Shown here piece after piece: positions 1 to 8,829 of a DNA stretch of 64,000 nt (its first letter is position 1; each line of letters opens with the position of its first letter). The notes beneath the pieces were generated by a model that was given only the letters and a program-made list of their open reading frames with translations, ran no database searches and was not told the origin of the DNA. The DNA is from JADLDB01 sp040755835 (GTDB lineage: Bacteria > Myxococcota > Myxococcia > Myxococcales > Myxococcaceae), in the NCBI GenBank assembly GCA_040755835.1, contig JBFMAB010000020.1, positions 62,001 to 126,000 of the forward strand. The letters are read 5' to 3'. Made by a program: the position numbers and the translations under genes.

Positions 1-282
1 CAGCGACCGTCGCGCTCGATCGCTGACGCCAGCGCTCACGCCCGCGGCGACCGTCACGCTCTGTCCGCTCACGCCGCGTCTCACGCCCTGCGCGATCGCC
101 ACGCGGAAACCACGTCTGACGCCCGCCGCGCCCGTCACCCGGAGGCCCTGACGGAGGGCCGGCGCGCGCCGCCTTCGTCGCGGACGGGCGCTGGCGCGGC
201 CTCTCGGGCGTCACGACCGCCGCGGATGACGACGGAGTCTGCCGCGGCCGCCGCGAAAGCCACGCGCACCCGCCGATGGTCC
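1..282. other. Left edge, no supported gene
   Basis: No convincing coding frame was recognised here. The first 130 bases are rich in imperfect GCGTCACGC/GCTCACGC-like words on both strands, and the frames that stay open are Arg/Ala-rich, as expected of random GC-rich DNA. It may hold further debris of the decayed gene that follows. Confidence 0.4.
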
Positions 283-518
283 TCACGGCCTCCGCGGCGC
301 CGGCTGCACGACGATGAGCTCCGTGGCGTCGGGCTGCGACTCGCTGCGCCCGCGGCCGAAAGGCAGGTTGTTGTCGTTGACGATGGCGACGCGGCCGCCG
401 GCAGCACCGCCCGGGCCACCAGGGCCGGCCGGAATGTCTCCGGTGGAGACTCCGGCGCCGGCCGAGGGGGCGTCGTGCAGGCAGAGAAAGCCACCAGAAC
501 CGCGAAAATCCTGCGCAT
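283..518 (-). pseudogene. Remnant of a lipoprotein with an esterase-like phytase domain
   Basis: An ATG at 518 opens a clear lipoprotein signal (MRRIFAVLVAFSAC) followed by a Pro-rich linker. In a different frame, and ending in TGA at 283, the DNA encodes VAIVNDNNLPFGRGRSESQ and then PDATELIVV. That resembles the C-terminal motif of the esterase-like activity of phytase family (NDNN-PF-GR...PD-TE-IV). The start and the tail are not in the same frame (236 bases) and the several-hundred-residue middle is absent. I infer a gene collapsed by a large internal deletion plus frameshift. The signal peptide frame continues only as low-complexity Arg/Ser sequence. Family assignment rests on the tail motif alone. 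Confidence 0.45.
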
Positions 519-637
519 CGCGCGCCACTGGAGGCGCGAGGGGCCGTCGATTGTCCCGCCTTTCGTCGTGCGCTGCGTTATGGATCCGCCCCGCTGCACT
601 CCATCGCAGTCCCCCAATCACCCCCGGAGCACGCACC

Positions 638-3028
638 ATGAGCTTCCGCATCCGCAAGGCCGCCGTCCTGGGCGCCGGCGTGATGGGCAGCGGTATCGCT
701 GCGCACCTCGCGAACGCCGGTATTCCCGTCCTGTTGCTCGACATCGTTCCACCCTCCGCGGCCGAGGGTGAGAAGACGGACTCGAAGGCCTTCCGGAACA
801 AGTTCGCCGCGTCGGCCGTCGCGAACCTGCGGAAGCAGAAGCCGGCGCCGCTGATGACCGAGAAGGCGCTCGCGCTGATCGAGGTCGGCAACTTCGACGA
901 CGATCTGAAGCGCGTCGGCGAGTGCGACTGGGTGGTCGAGGTCATCAAGGAAGATCTGAAGCTCAAGCACGGGCTGTTCGCGAAGCTGGAGCCGCTGGTG
1001 TCGAAGACGGCGATCATCAGCTCGAATACGTCGGGCATGAGCATCGCGGGCATGACCGAGGGCCGCAGCGACGACTTCAAGTCTCGCTTCCTCGTCACGC
1101 ACTTCTTCAACCCCGTCCGCTACATGAAGCTGCTCGAGCTGGTCGCCGGCGAGAAGACGTCGCCCGCCGTCCTCTCGCGCATGGCCGAGTTCGGCGAGCG
1201 CGTTCTGGGCAAGGGCATCGTCTTCGGCAAGGACACCACCAACTTCATCGCGAACCGCATCGGCACCTACGGGATGATGCGGACGATCCAGCTGATGGAG
1301 CAGCACGGCGTCTCCATCGAGGAGGTCGACAAGATCTTCGGCCCGGCCATGGGCCGCCCGAAGTCGGCCGTCTTCCGCACCGCGGACCTCGTCGGCCTCG
1401 ACACGTTCCTGCACGTCACCAAGAATTGCTACGACTCGCTCACGAAGGATCCAGCGCGCGACACGTTCAAGCCGCCGGCCTGGCTCGAGAAGATGGTCGA
1501 GAAGAAGATGCTCGGCGACAAGTCGGGCGGCGGCTTCTACAAGAAGCAGAAGGGTGACGGCGGCAAGGAGATCCTCGTCCTCGACCTCAAGACCTTCGAG
1601 TACCGCGAGCAGGCCAAGGTGCGCTTCGAATCGCTGGGCGCCGCCCGCGACGTCGAGGACCTCCGCGAGCGCGTGAAGACGGTGATGACCGGCACCGACA
1701 AGGCGGCGAAGTTCGCCGAACAGGTGACGCTCGACACGTTGGCCTACGCGGCGCGGCTGCTCGGGGAGATCGCGGACGACTACGTGAACATCGACCGCGG
1801 CATGCGCTGGGGCTTCGCGTGGGACATGGGCCCGTTCGAGGTGTGGGACGCGTACGGCGTGGAAGCCGGCGTCAAGCGCATGAAGGCGCTCGGGATCCCC
1901 GTCGCGCCGTGGGTCGAGGAGATGCTCGCGTCAGGCCGCACGACGTTCTACGCGGCCGACGGCAAGTTCGACACGTTCTGGAACGTGCCGTCGAAGTCGT
2001 CGCACTTCGTGCCGACGATCGGCCGGCAGATCACCATCGACGGCCTGAAGCGCGCGGACCGGAGGATCGAGGGCAACGCGTCGGCCAGCCTGTGGGACAT
2101 GGGCGACGGGATCCTCGGCCTCGAGTTCCACTCGAAGATGAACTCGATCGACACGATGATCATCGAGCTCATGCATCGGGCCGTCCACGTGGCCGAGAAG
2201 GACTTCCGCGGCATCGTCATCGGCAACGACGGCGGCAACTTCTCCGCCGGCGCGAACATCGCGATGCTGCTGTGGGCCATCAAGGACAACCAGTGGGATG
2301 AGGTGAAGAAGCTGGTCGCCGGCTTCCAGCAGGCGAACCAGCGCATGCGGTACTGCAACGTCCCGGTGGTGACCGCGCCTCACGGTCTCACGCTCGGCGG
2401 TGGTTGCGAAGTCACCATGGGTGGCAACGCGCAGCAGGCGGCGGCCGAGACGTACATCGGCCTCGTCGAGTTCGGCGTCGGCCTCATCCCCGGCGGCGGC
2501 GGCAACATGCAGCTGCTCCGCAACCTCTTCGGGGCGCAGGCCGGCAGCAAGGACTTCGACGCGCTGCCGTACCTGAAGAAGGCGTTCCTCAACATCGGCA
2601 TGGCGAAGGTGGCCACCAGCGCCGAGGAAGCGAAGGAAGCGGGCTTCCTCACGCCGGACGCGGGCATCTCGATGAACCGCGACCACCAGCTGGCCGACGC
2701 GAAGGCCCGCGCCATCGGCATGGCCGAGGCCGGCTTCACCCCGCCCAGGCCCACGACGTTCTTCCTGCCGGGCCGCAGCGGCGCCGCGACCATCGACATG
2801 TTGCTCTACGACATGGTGCTCAACCACCAGATCAGCGACCACGATCGGCTGATCGGCAAGAAGCTCGCGAGCGTGCTCACGGGCGGCAACGTGTCGCCCA
2901 CCACGCCCGTCACCGAGCAGCACCTGCTCGACCTTGAGCTCGAGGCCTTCCTGTCGCTGTGCGGCGAGCCCAGGACGCAGGATCGCATCCAGTTCATGCT
3001 CGAGAAGGGCAAGCCGCTGCGGAACTGA
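638..3028 (+). CDS. fadN: FadN-type 3-hydroxyacyl-CoA dehydrogenase / enoyl-CoA hydratase
   Basis: This 796-residue protein catalyses the hydration and NAD-dependent oxidation steps of fatty acid beta-oxidation. The dehydrogenase comes first: the NAD fold motif GAGVMGSGIAAHLANAG lies near residues 10-26, followed by the HFFNPVRYMKLLE motif. The crotonase part is C-terminal, with the oxyanion-hole segment FSAGANIAMLL near residue 535, GGGCEVTMGG near 587 and PGGGGNMQL near 618. This domain order is that of Bacillus FadN and opposite to FadB/FadJ. The ATG at 638 is preceded by GGAG (626-629); a longer open frame upstream is low-complexity and was not used. The thiolase follows after 31 bases, so the two genes probably form one operon supplying the last three steps of the cycle. 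Confidence 0.93.
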   Translation: MSFRIRKAAVLGAGVMGSGIAAHLANAGIPVLLLDIVPPSAAEGEKTDSKAFRNKFAASAVANLRKQKPAPLMTEKALALIEVGNFDDDLKRVGECDWVVEVIKEDLKLKHGLFAKLEPLVSKTAIISSNTSGMSIAGMTEGRSDDFKSRFLVTHFFNPVRYMKLLELVAGEKTSPAVLSRMAEFGERVLGKGIVFGKDTTNFIANRIGTYGMMRTIQLMEQHGVSIEEVDKIFGPAMGRPKSAVFRTADLVGLDTFLHVTKNCYDSLTKDPARDTFKPPAWLEKMVEKKMLGDKSGGGFYKKQKGDGGKEILVLDLKTFEYREQAKVRFESLGAARDVEDLRERVKTVMTGTDKAAKFAEQVTLDTLAYAARLLGEIADDYVNIDRGMRWGFAWDMGPFEVWDAYGVEAGVKRMKALGIPVAPWVEEMLASGRTTFYAADGKFDTFWNVPSKSSHFVPTIGRQITIDGLKRADRRIEGNASASLWDMGDGILGLEFHSKMNSIDTMIIELMHRAVHVAEKDFRGIVIGNDGGNFSAGANIAMLLWAIKDNQWDEVKKLVAGFQQANQRMRYCNVPVVTAPHGLTLGGGCEVTMGGNAQQAAAETYIGLVEFGVGLIPGGGGNMQLLRNLFGAQAGSKDFDALPYLKKAFLNIGMAKVATSAEEAKEAGFLTPDAGISMNRDHQLADAKARAIGMAEAGFTPPRPTTFFLPGRSGAATIDMLLYDMVLNHQISDHDRLIGKKLASVLTGGNVSPTTPVTEQHLLDLELEAFLSLCGEPRTQDRIQFMLEKGKPLRN

Positions 3029-3059
3029 CCATCACGGAATTGAAAGAGGAGAACTCCAC

Positions 3060-4229
3060 ATGTCTACGAAAGTCGTGATCGCCAGCACCGCCCGCACGCC
3101 CTTCACGCGAGCGCACAAGGGCGAGCTCAAGGACACCCGGCCCGACACCCTCGCGGCGCACGTCATCAAGGCGGCGATCGAGCGCGTGCCGGGCCTGAAG
3201 AAGGAAGACGTGCAGGACGTGGTGCTCGGCTGCGCCATGCCCGAAGCCGAGCAGGGCATGAACGTCGCACGCATCGCCAGCTTCCTCGCCGGCCTGCCGG
3301 ACAGCGTCCCGGGCATGACCATCAACCGCTTCTGCGCGTCGGGCGTGCAGTCGATCGCCCAGGTGGCGCAGGCGATCGCCGCCGGGCAGTACGACGTCGC
3401 GGTCGCCGGCGGCACCGAGACGATGACCATGGTGCCCATGGGCGGCAACAAGGTGTCGGCCAACCCCGAGCTGATGGAGAAGTTCCCCGAGGTGTACACG
3501 TCGATGGGCGCCACCGCCGAGAAGGTGGCCGCGCGTTTCAACGTGACCCGCGAGGACCAGGACAGGTTCGCCTACGAGTCGCAGCGCCGCGCGGCGGAGG
3601 CGCGTGAGAAGGGCAAGCTGAAGGACGAGATCGCCCCCATCACCGTCACGGTCTTCGACGACCAGGGCAAGGCGTCGCAGGTGACCGTCAGCGACGACAC
3701 CATCCTCCGGCCGGACACGCAGCTCGAGGGCCTTGCGAAGCTGAAGCCCGCGTTCGACGCGAAGGGCACCGTCACCGCCGGCAACGCGTCGCCGCTCACC
3801 GACGGCGCCGGCGCGGCGGTGGTGATGAGTGAGGCGAAGGCGAAGGCGCTGGGCGTGGAGCCGCTCGGCACCTTCGTCGACTACGTGGTGGTGGGCGTGC
3901 CGCCGGACATCATGGGCATCGGCCCGGTGCCGGCGATCCGCAAGCTGCTCGAGCGCAACAAGCTGACGGTGAAGGACATCGACGTCTTCGAGGTGAACGA
4001 GGCGTTCGCGGCGCAGGCCGTGTACTGCCTGCGCGAGCTGGGCATTCCGCCCGAGAAGGCGAACCCGAACGGCGGTGCGATTGCCCTGGGTCACCCGCTC
4101 GGCGTGTCCGGCACGCGCATGGTGGGCACCCTCTTGCGTGAGCTGAAGCGGCGCGGCGGCAAGCGCGGGGTCGTGTCGATGTGCATCGGTGGCGGCATGG
4201 GCGCGGCGGCGCTCTTCGAAGTCGCGTAG
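3060..4229 (+). CDS. fadA: Acetyl-CoA acyltransferase (thiolase, FadA-like)
   Basis: The 389-residue product is a complete thiolase that cleaves 3-ketoacyl-CoA with CoA. The acylated cysteine is C92 in NRFCASGVQS, the histidine is H345 in ALGHPLGVSG, and the second cysteine is C375 in SMCIGGGMG. An AAAGAGGAGAA ribosome binding site lies about 8 bases before the ATG. It sits directly behind the FadN-type gene, which makes a degradative beta-oxidation role more likely than a biosynthetic acetoacetyl-CoA role. Chain-length preference cannot be read from the sequence. Confidence 0.94.
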   Translation: MSTKVVIASTARTPFTRAHKGELKDTRPDTLAAHVIKAAIERVPGLKKEDVQDVVLGCAMPEAEQGMNVARIASFLAGLPDSVPGMTINRFCASGVQSIAQVAQAIAAGQYDVAVAGGTETMTMVPMGGNKVSANPELMEKFPEVYTSMGATAEKVAARFNVTREDQDRFAYESQRRAAEAREKGKLKDEIAPITVTVFDDQGKASQVTVSDDTILRPDTQLEGLAKLKPAFDAKGTVTAGNASPLTDGAGAAVVMSEAKAKALGVEPLGTFVDYVVVGVPPDIMGIGPVPAIRKLLERNKLTVKDIDVFEVNEAFAAQAVYCLRELGIPPEKANPNGGAIALGHPLGVSGTRMVGTLLRELKRRGGKRGVVSMCIGGGMGAAALFEVA

Positions 4230-4259
4230 CGCCTCCGGCCGTCGACGGACGAGCGCCCA

Positions 4260-4287
4260 GCCCCTCTCCGGTCGTCCGGGGAGGGGC
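4260..4287 (+). terminator. Hairpin terminator after the beta-oxidation operon
   Basis: A 12-bp stem (4260-4271 with 4276-4287, one G-T pair) closes a TCGT tetraloop, 30 bases after the thiolase stop. The bases after it (ATTCCCGTCTCT) are only weakly T-rich, as is common in very GC-rich genomes. Confidence 0.6.
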
Positions 4288-4332
4288 ATTCCCGTCTCTG
4301 GACAACCGGGCGCGCCGCCTTACCTGTGAGGC

Positions 4333-4755
4333 ATGTTCCGCTGCGCGCACTGTGGTGCCTTCAACCGCGTTCCGTCGAATCACCCCGCCGGTGAGCCCAC
4401 CTGCGGGCGCTGCAAGCGGGCGCTGGACGTGTCCGGCGCGCCGCAGGCGGTGGACGCCGACGGCTTCGAGCGAGCGGTGGCCTCGTCGCCGGTGCCGGTG
4501 GTGGTGGACTTCTGGGCACCGTGGTGCGGGCCGTGCCGCATGGCCGCCCCCATCCTCGAGCAGGTTGGCCGCGCGCAGGCCGGCAAGGCCGTGGTGCTCA
4601 AGCTGAACACCGACGAGCACCCGGGCCCGTCGGCGCGGCTCGGCATTCGCGGCATCCCCACCTTCATCGTCTTCAAGGACGGGCGCGAGGTGGGGCGCCA
4701 GAGCGGAGTCCTCCCGGCCCCAGCCATGACGCGGTGGGTCGCGCAGCACCTGTGA
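4333..4755 (+). CDS. Thioredoxin 2-like protein with N-terminal zinc ribbon
   Basis: A 140-residue cytoplasmic thioredoxin. Residues 4-27 form a CxxC...CxxC zinc ribbon (CAHC and CGRC), as in E. coli TrxC (thioredoxin 2). The thioredoxin fold follows, with active site WCGPC (C65, C68) and the cis-proline segment GIPTFIVFKDG. It would act as a general protein-disulfide reductase. It is likely monocistronic, lying after a terminator and before an unrelated small membrane protein gene. Confidence 0.92.
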   Translation: MFRCAHCGAFNRVPSNHPAGEPTCGRCKRALDVSGAPQAVDADGFERAVASSPVPVVVDFWAPWCGPCRMAAPILEQVGRAQAGKAVVLKLNTDEHPGPSARLGIRGIPTFIVFKDGREVGRQSGVLPAPAMTRWVAQHL

Positions 4756-4829
4756 TGGGTGACTGAAGCATTTTCGTCCGCTCGTCGCATGGTGCGGCGC
4801 GGGGCCTCGGCGTTAGGCTGCGCCCCGTC

Positions 4830-5258
4830 ATGGTGATTGCGCTGGTGTTGCTGGGCGGGGTGTTGCTCCTGGTGCTGTTGGGCCTGGGCGTGGTGTTGCT
4901 GATCCGCAAGCCGGCCCCGGTGGCGCCCGCGCCGCGCGTGACGGCCTCGATGGACGACGTGCGGGCCCTGGCGCGCGCGGGCCGCAAGCTGGAGGCGATT
5001 CGCCTGTTCTGCCAGCTGACCGGGCAGGGGCTCGCCGAGGCGAAGGCCGCCGTCGATCAGCTCGGCGGCCGCCCGGCGCCGACGATGCGGAAGCAAGGCA
5101 TTCTCCTGCGCCAGGTGGCGGACTCGGACATCGAGCTGCAGATCCGCTCGGGCCACCTGCTCAACGCGATCGCGCTCTACCGCGAGAAGAACGGCGTCGG
5201 GCTGCAGGAGGCGCGCACCGCCGTCGAGCGCTGGCGCGATCGCCTGCGCGCGAGCTGA
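4830..5258 (+). CDS. Membrane-anchored protein with two L7/L12-like helical repeats
   Basis: The 142-residue protein starts with one strong transmembrane helix (residues 1-27, Val/Leu/Gly-rich) and a short Pro/Ala linker. The cytosolic part has two copies of a motif like the C-terminal domain of ribosomal protein L7/L12: KLEAIRLFCQLTGQGLAEAK and NAIALYREKNGVGLQEAR. Such L7/L12-like domains occur in bacterial proteins of unknown role. No catalytic residues are visible. It converges on the YkgJ gene, with only 3 bases between the two stops. Confidence 0.7.
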   Translation: MVIALVLLGGVLLLVLLGLGVVLLIRKPAPVAPAPRVTASMDDVRALARAGRKLEAIRLFCQLTGQGLAEAKAAVDQLGGRPAPTMRKQGILLRQVADSDIELQIRSGHLLNAIALYREKNGVGLQEARTAVERWRDRLRAS

Positions 5259-5261
5259 CGC

Positions 5262-5510
5262 TCACGGCTCCAGGCCGAAGATGGCGAGGTACTTTTCGAC
5301 GCGTTCCTCCAGCGTGGGCGCGGCGATGCGCGCGCACAGCTCGTCGGGCTGGTAGCTCCGGCACACCTCGGGGCGGTTCTCGTACTGCGTGCAGAGGTTG
5401 TCTGGCCCGAGGTGCGGGCAGCGCACCCCCAGCGGCTTGCCCAGCGCGGCGATGTCGGGGGCGACGCAGCACGCGCCACACTTCGTGCACTCGTACGCCC
5501 GGCCCGCCAT
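5262..5510 (-). CDS. YkgJ-family cysteine cluster protein
   Basis: This 82-residue protein has eight conserved-looking cysteines beginning with YECTKCGACC and continuing with CPHL..CTQY..RPEVCRSY. This is the pattern of the YkgJ/UPF0153 zinc- or iron-sulfur-binding cluster family. Function is unknown. Its ATG overlaps the stop of the preceding lipoprotein gene by one base (TGATG), so the two are translationally coupled. Confidence 0.85.
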   Translation of the reverse strand: MAGRAYECTKCGACCVAPDIAALGKPLGVRCPHLGPDNLCTQYENRPEVCRSYQPDELCARIAAPTLEERVEKYLAIFGLEP

Positions 5511-6079
5511 CAGTCGCGGCCGAAGTACACGTTGTCGAGGCAGGCGCGATCGCTGGGGCCGTCGTAGAACTCGCCGCGGATGCGCAACGTGGTGACCGAC
5601 TTCAGCAGGCTCCGGAAGTCCGCCTCGGTGACGGCCGCGCCCATGCCGGTCGGCTCGTCGTAGACCCAGCCCGACGCGTCGTCGAGGCGCAGGCTGTACG
5701 GCGTCCAGTCGAGCCCCGGCGTGAAGCGGAAGGACGTGGTGATCGCCAGGCCGCCGCCCTGCATCACCACGTCGCGGCCCTTGATCTGGTTGAAGATGCT
5801 GCCCTGCTTGAGATCGAAGGTGAGGCGCCGGCCGTAGCGCTCCGACTGGTCGCCCAGGTACTTCTGCGGCGCGACGAAGTACCAGGTGTCGCCGTCCTTC
5901 GCGTCCTGCCCGCAGAGGTGCCCGGCCGGGTTGCCGCCCTCGCGCATCAGCTCCGGGCGCGTGCTGTCGCCGTTGCCCGCGAGGGTCCACCCCTCGTCGT
6001 CGCTCTCGAAGAGGCTGGTGGGGTAGGTGGGCCCGCAGGCCGCGAGGACGAGCGGGAAGACGAGGAACGCCCGAGGCAC
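5510..6079 (-). CDS. Lipoprotein with laminin-B-like jelly-roll domain
   Basis: The 189-residue product begins at a GTG at 6079, behind AGAGGAAG. It has a lipoprotein signal (VPRAFLVFPLVLAACG). The mature part resembles laminin B (domain IV-like) modules found in bacterial surface lipoproteins: an opening FESDDEGWTLAGNG, internal YLGDQSERYGRRLTFDLKQ, and a final CLDNVYFGRD. It is probably a surface carbohydrate- or matrix-binding protein. A longer open frame running through the next gene was rejected because of the clear signal peptide at this start. Confidence 0.75.
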   Translation of the reverse strand: MPRAFLVFPLVLAACGPTYPTSLFESDDEGWTLAGNGDSTRPELMREGGNPAGHLCGQDAKDGDTWYFVAPQKYLGDQSERYGRRLTFDLKQGSIFNQIKGRDVVMQGGGLAITTSFRFTPGLDWTPYSLRLDDASGWVYDEPTGMGAAVTEADFRSLLKSVTTLRIRGEFYDGPSDRACLDNVYFGRD

Positions 6080-6111
6080 GGCTTCCTCTTCTAGCAGAGC
6101 CGGCCCCGCTG

Positions 6112-7290
6112 TCAGGGTTTCACGACGGGCCACGGCTTCAGGCCGGCGATCCGCTCGCCCTCCCGGGTCAACTCGGTCACCTGGGCGGCCTCGCGGCGGC
6201 AGAAGTCCTTCACCGCCCGCTCGAGGTCCTTGTCGAAAATGCGGTGCGCGCTGTGGATGCGGGTCGGCTCGAAGCCGCGGCTGACCTTGTGCTCGCCGCC
6301 AGCGCCGGGCTCGAAGGTGGTGCGCCCCAGGCGGATGCAGTCGTCGATGGAGTGGTACAGGCAGACGTTGAAGTGCAGGAAGGGGTGCTCCTCGAAGCAA
6401 CCCCAGTAGCGGCCGTACAGGTGCGTGGGCGTATGGAGGTTGAAGGCGCCGGCGATCACCCTGCCGCTGCGCTCGGCCACTACCAGCTCGATGGCGTCGG
6501 GCATCGACTCGAAGGCGCGCAGGAAGAGGCCCTCCGTCAGCTGCACCGGGCCCCACGAGTAGCGGCTCGCGGTGGCCTCGTAGAAGCGCCAGGCGAGCCG
6601 CGCGTGCGAGGCGTCGAGTGCCTGGCTGCGCACGGTGCGCAGGGTAATGCCCTGGCCCGCCGCCGCGCCGCGCTCGCGCTTCAGCTGGTTCCGCCGCTTC
6701 GAGTCGAAGCGCGACAGGAATTCGTCCCAGCTGCGGTAGCCGGGGTTCTTCCAGTGGTACTGCATGGTGCTGCGGCGGAAGAGGCCCGCCGCCTCGAGCT
6801 CCAGCGCTTCCTCCTCCGGCGGGAAGAGGACGTGCACCGACGAGCAGTCGGTTTCCTTCGCGTACTCGAGCGCCGCGGCGAGCAGCGTGGCGCGCACCTT
6901 CGTCTCGTCCTCGCCGGGAGCGGACAGGAAGCGCCGGGCCGTCAGCGGCGACAGCGGCACGCCGACGAGCAGCTTCGGGTAGTAGCGCACGCCCAGCTGC
7001 TGCGCGGCGTGGGCCCAGCCGAAGTCGTACACGTACTCGCCCATCGAGTGGTACTTGCGCCAGGCAGGCGCCGCGCCGGCGAGCTGCTCGCCGCGCCACA
7101 GCGTCAGGTGCGCCGCCTGCCAGCCGCGCTCGCGCACCGCGCTGCCGGACTCCTCCATCGCGGCGATCCACTCCCAGCGCAGCACCGGCGGCTCGCCGGA
7201 CCGGAGCAGGTCGTTCCACGCCGCCTGCGGCACATCGGTGATGGACTCGAGCACCTTCACGCGGGTCGGCGGCATGCGCGTGACTTCCAT
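6112..7290 (-). CDS. GNAT / FemAB-like N-acyltransferase (peptidogalycan-type)
   Basis: The 392-residue protein resembles the COG3146 family (peptidogalycan biosynthesis/recognition, GNAT superfamily). Recognisable segments are an N-terminal acyltransferase-like half with YHSMGEYVYDFGWAHA, the central HWKNPGYRSWDEFLSRF plus a basic KRRNQLKRER stretch, and a C-terminal half with VVAERSGRVIAGAFNLH and LYGRYWGCFEEHPFLHFN. The start is ATG 7290; an in-frame ATG at 7275 is the alternative. The substrate is unknown. It is divergent from the CapA-like gene with 24 bases between starts, so the two promoters must overlap. Confidence 0.8.
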   Translation of the reverse strand: MEVTRMPPTRVKVLESITDVPQAAWNDLLRSGEPPVLRWEWIAAMEESGSAVRERGWQAAHLTLWRGEQLAGAAPAWRKYHSMGEYVYDFGWAHAAQQLGVRYYPKLLVGVPLSPLTARRFLSAPGEDETKVRATLLAAALEYAKETDCSSVHVLFPPEEEALELEAAGLFRRSTMQYHWKNPGYRSWDEFLSRFDSKRRNQLKRERGAAAGQGITLRTVRSQALDASHARLAWRFYEATASRYSWGPVQLTEGLFLRAFESMPDAIELVVAERSGRVIAGAFNLHTPTHLYGRYWGCFEEHPFLHFNVCLYHSIDDCIRLGRTTFEPGAGGEHKVSRGFEPTRIHSAHRIFDKDLERAVKDFCRREAAQVTELTREGERIAGLKPWPVVKP

Positions 7291-7314
7291 AACGCAGCCG
7301 TGTACCCCGCGCCC

Positions 7315-8358
7315 ATGCTCGTTCCGCTTCTGCTCGTCGCGCTCGCCCAGACGAACCCTGCCGCTTCCCGCGGGGAGACGGCCGGGGAAAGGGGAGCCGC
7401 CCTGCGCCTGCGCGCCGTCGGCGACATGATGCTGGGCACCACGGTGCCCGAAGGGAAGCTCCCGCCCGACGACGGCGCGCACCTGCTGGACGCCGTCATC
7501 CCGCTGATGAAGGACGCCGATCTCACCTTCGCGAACCTCGAAGGTCCGCTGTGCGACTCCGGCGAGTCGTCGAAGTGCCGGAAGGGGGGCAACTGCTTCG
7601 CGTTCCGCTCTCCGACGGCGTACGTGAAGTACTTCGTGGCGGCGGGCGTGGATCTCGCGTCGACGGCGAACAACCACTCCGGTGACTTCGGCGAGGCCTG
7701 CCGGCGCGAGACGGAGAGGACGCTCGACGCCGCCGGCATCGCCTGGTCGGGCCCGCCCGGCAGCATCGGGAAGACGACGGTGAACGGGAAGCGCGTGGCG
7801 CTGGTGGCCTTCCACACCTCGGGCTCGTGCAACGACGTGAACGACCTGCCGGCGGCGAAGAAGCTGGTGGCGAAGGCGAAGGCCGACGCCGACGTCGTCA
7901 TCGTCAGCTTCCACGGCGGCGCGGAGGGCACGGGGGCGACGCGGGTGAAGGACGGGGCCGAGCGCTACCTCGGGGAGAACCGCGGTGACCTGAAGGCCTT
8001 CACCCACGGCGTCATCGACGCGGGCGCGGACGTGGTCATCGGCCACGGGCCACACGTGTTGCGGGGCATGGAGCTCTACAAGGGGCACCTCATCGCCTAC
8101 TCGCTGGGGAACTTCGCGACGTACGGCCGGTTCGATCTCTCCGGGCCGCTGGGCGTGTCGGTGGTGCTCGAGGTGACGTTGGACGACGCGGGCCGGTTCG
8201 CCGGCGGGAAGCTCTTCGCCACGAAGCAGGAAGGGAAGGGGATCCCCGCGCTCGACCCGAGCGGCCGCGGCATCGCGATGATCCGCGAACTGACGGCCAG
8301 GGACTTTCCAAAGACGGGCGTGGTGGTGGGCGAGGACGGCACGCTGTCGGCGCGGTGA
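7315..8358 (+). CDS. CapA-family (PGA_cap) protein
   Basis: The 347-residue exported protein has a short signal peptide (residues 1-17) and a metallophosphatase-like CapA domain: AVGDMMLG (metal ligand region), FANLEGPLC, STANNHSGDFG, DVVIVSFHGGAE and GADVVIGHGPHVLRG. This family includes the poly-gamma-glutamate capsule protein CapA, but most members outside Bacillus have no proven substrate. No capB/capC neighbours are present, so a capsule role is not supported here. Confidence 0.88.
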   Translation: MLVPLLLVALAQTNPAASRGETAGERGAALRLRAVGDMMLGTTVPEGKLPPDDGAHLLDAVIPLMKDADLTFANLEGPLCDSGESSKCRKGGNCFAFRSPTAYVKYFVAAGVDLASTANNHSGDFGEACRRETERTLDAAGIAWSGPPGSIGKTTVNGKRVALVAFHTSGSCNDVNDLPAAKKLVAKAKADADVVIVSFHGGAEGTGATRVKDGAERYLGENRGDLKAFTHGVIDAGADVVIGHGPHVLRGMELYKGHLIAYSLGNFATYGRFDLSGPLGVSVVLEVTLDDAGRFAGGKLFATKQEGKGIPALDPSGRGIAMIRELTARDFPKTGVVVGEDGTLSAR

Positions 8359-8394
8359 GGACATCGACGCGGTGACGTGCTGGACTTGGAACCC

Positions 8395-8829
8395 ATGTCG
8401 ACGACGCCCGCCTGCTGGACGCACCGCGCGCTCCTCGCGCCGAAGGTGCGCCGGCTGGCATTGCTGGTCATGCTGATCTCCACGGTGTTTCCGACCGCAG
8501 GTCTGCGCGTCGACCTCTGCCCGGTGCACCGCGCGACGGGGCTGCCGTGTCCCGGGTGCGGGCTGACGCGGGCCGTCTCCGCGCTGACGCAGGGCGACCT
8601 CGCCACGGCCGCGGGCCTGAACCCGTTCGCCTACCTGGTGTGGCCCGTCCTGTTGGCGCTGGCGGTGCTGGCGCTCGCGCCCGCGGCGATCGTCTCGCGC
8701 GTGGAGCGCCGCCTCGACGCCCACGGCCCGGCGCTGACGCGGGCCTTCACCGTGGTGCTGGCGGCGCTGCTGGGCTTCGGCGCGTTGCGGCTATCCGCGC
8801 ACCTCTTTCTCGGGGTTGCCTTCCCGTGA
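8395..8829 (+). CDS. DUF2752 membrane protein
   Basis: About 144 residues with three predicted membrane helices. The signature LPCPGCGLTRAVSALTQGD, with two Cys just before a helix, identifies DUF2752. Function is unknown. I prefer the ATG at 8395 over the in-frame GTG at 8377. The stop overlaps the next start (GTGA at 8826-8829), so the two are coupled. Confidence 0.85.
   Translation: MSTTPACWTHRALLAPKVRRLALLVMLISTVFPTAGLRVDLCPVHRATGLPCPGCGLTRAVSALTQGDLATAAGLNPFAYLVWPVLLALAVLALAPAAIVSRVERRLDAHGPALTRAFTVVLAALLGFGALRLSAHLFLGVAFP

Noticed and set aside
7315..8358. Capsule biosynthesis locus
   Set aside because: The CapA-like protein has no capB/capC or glycosyltransferase neighbours, so a capsule cluster is not supported.
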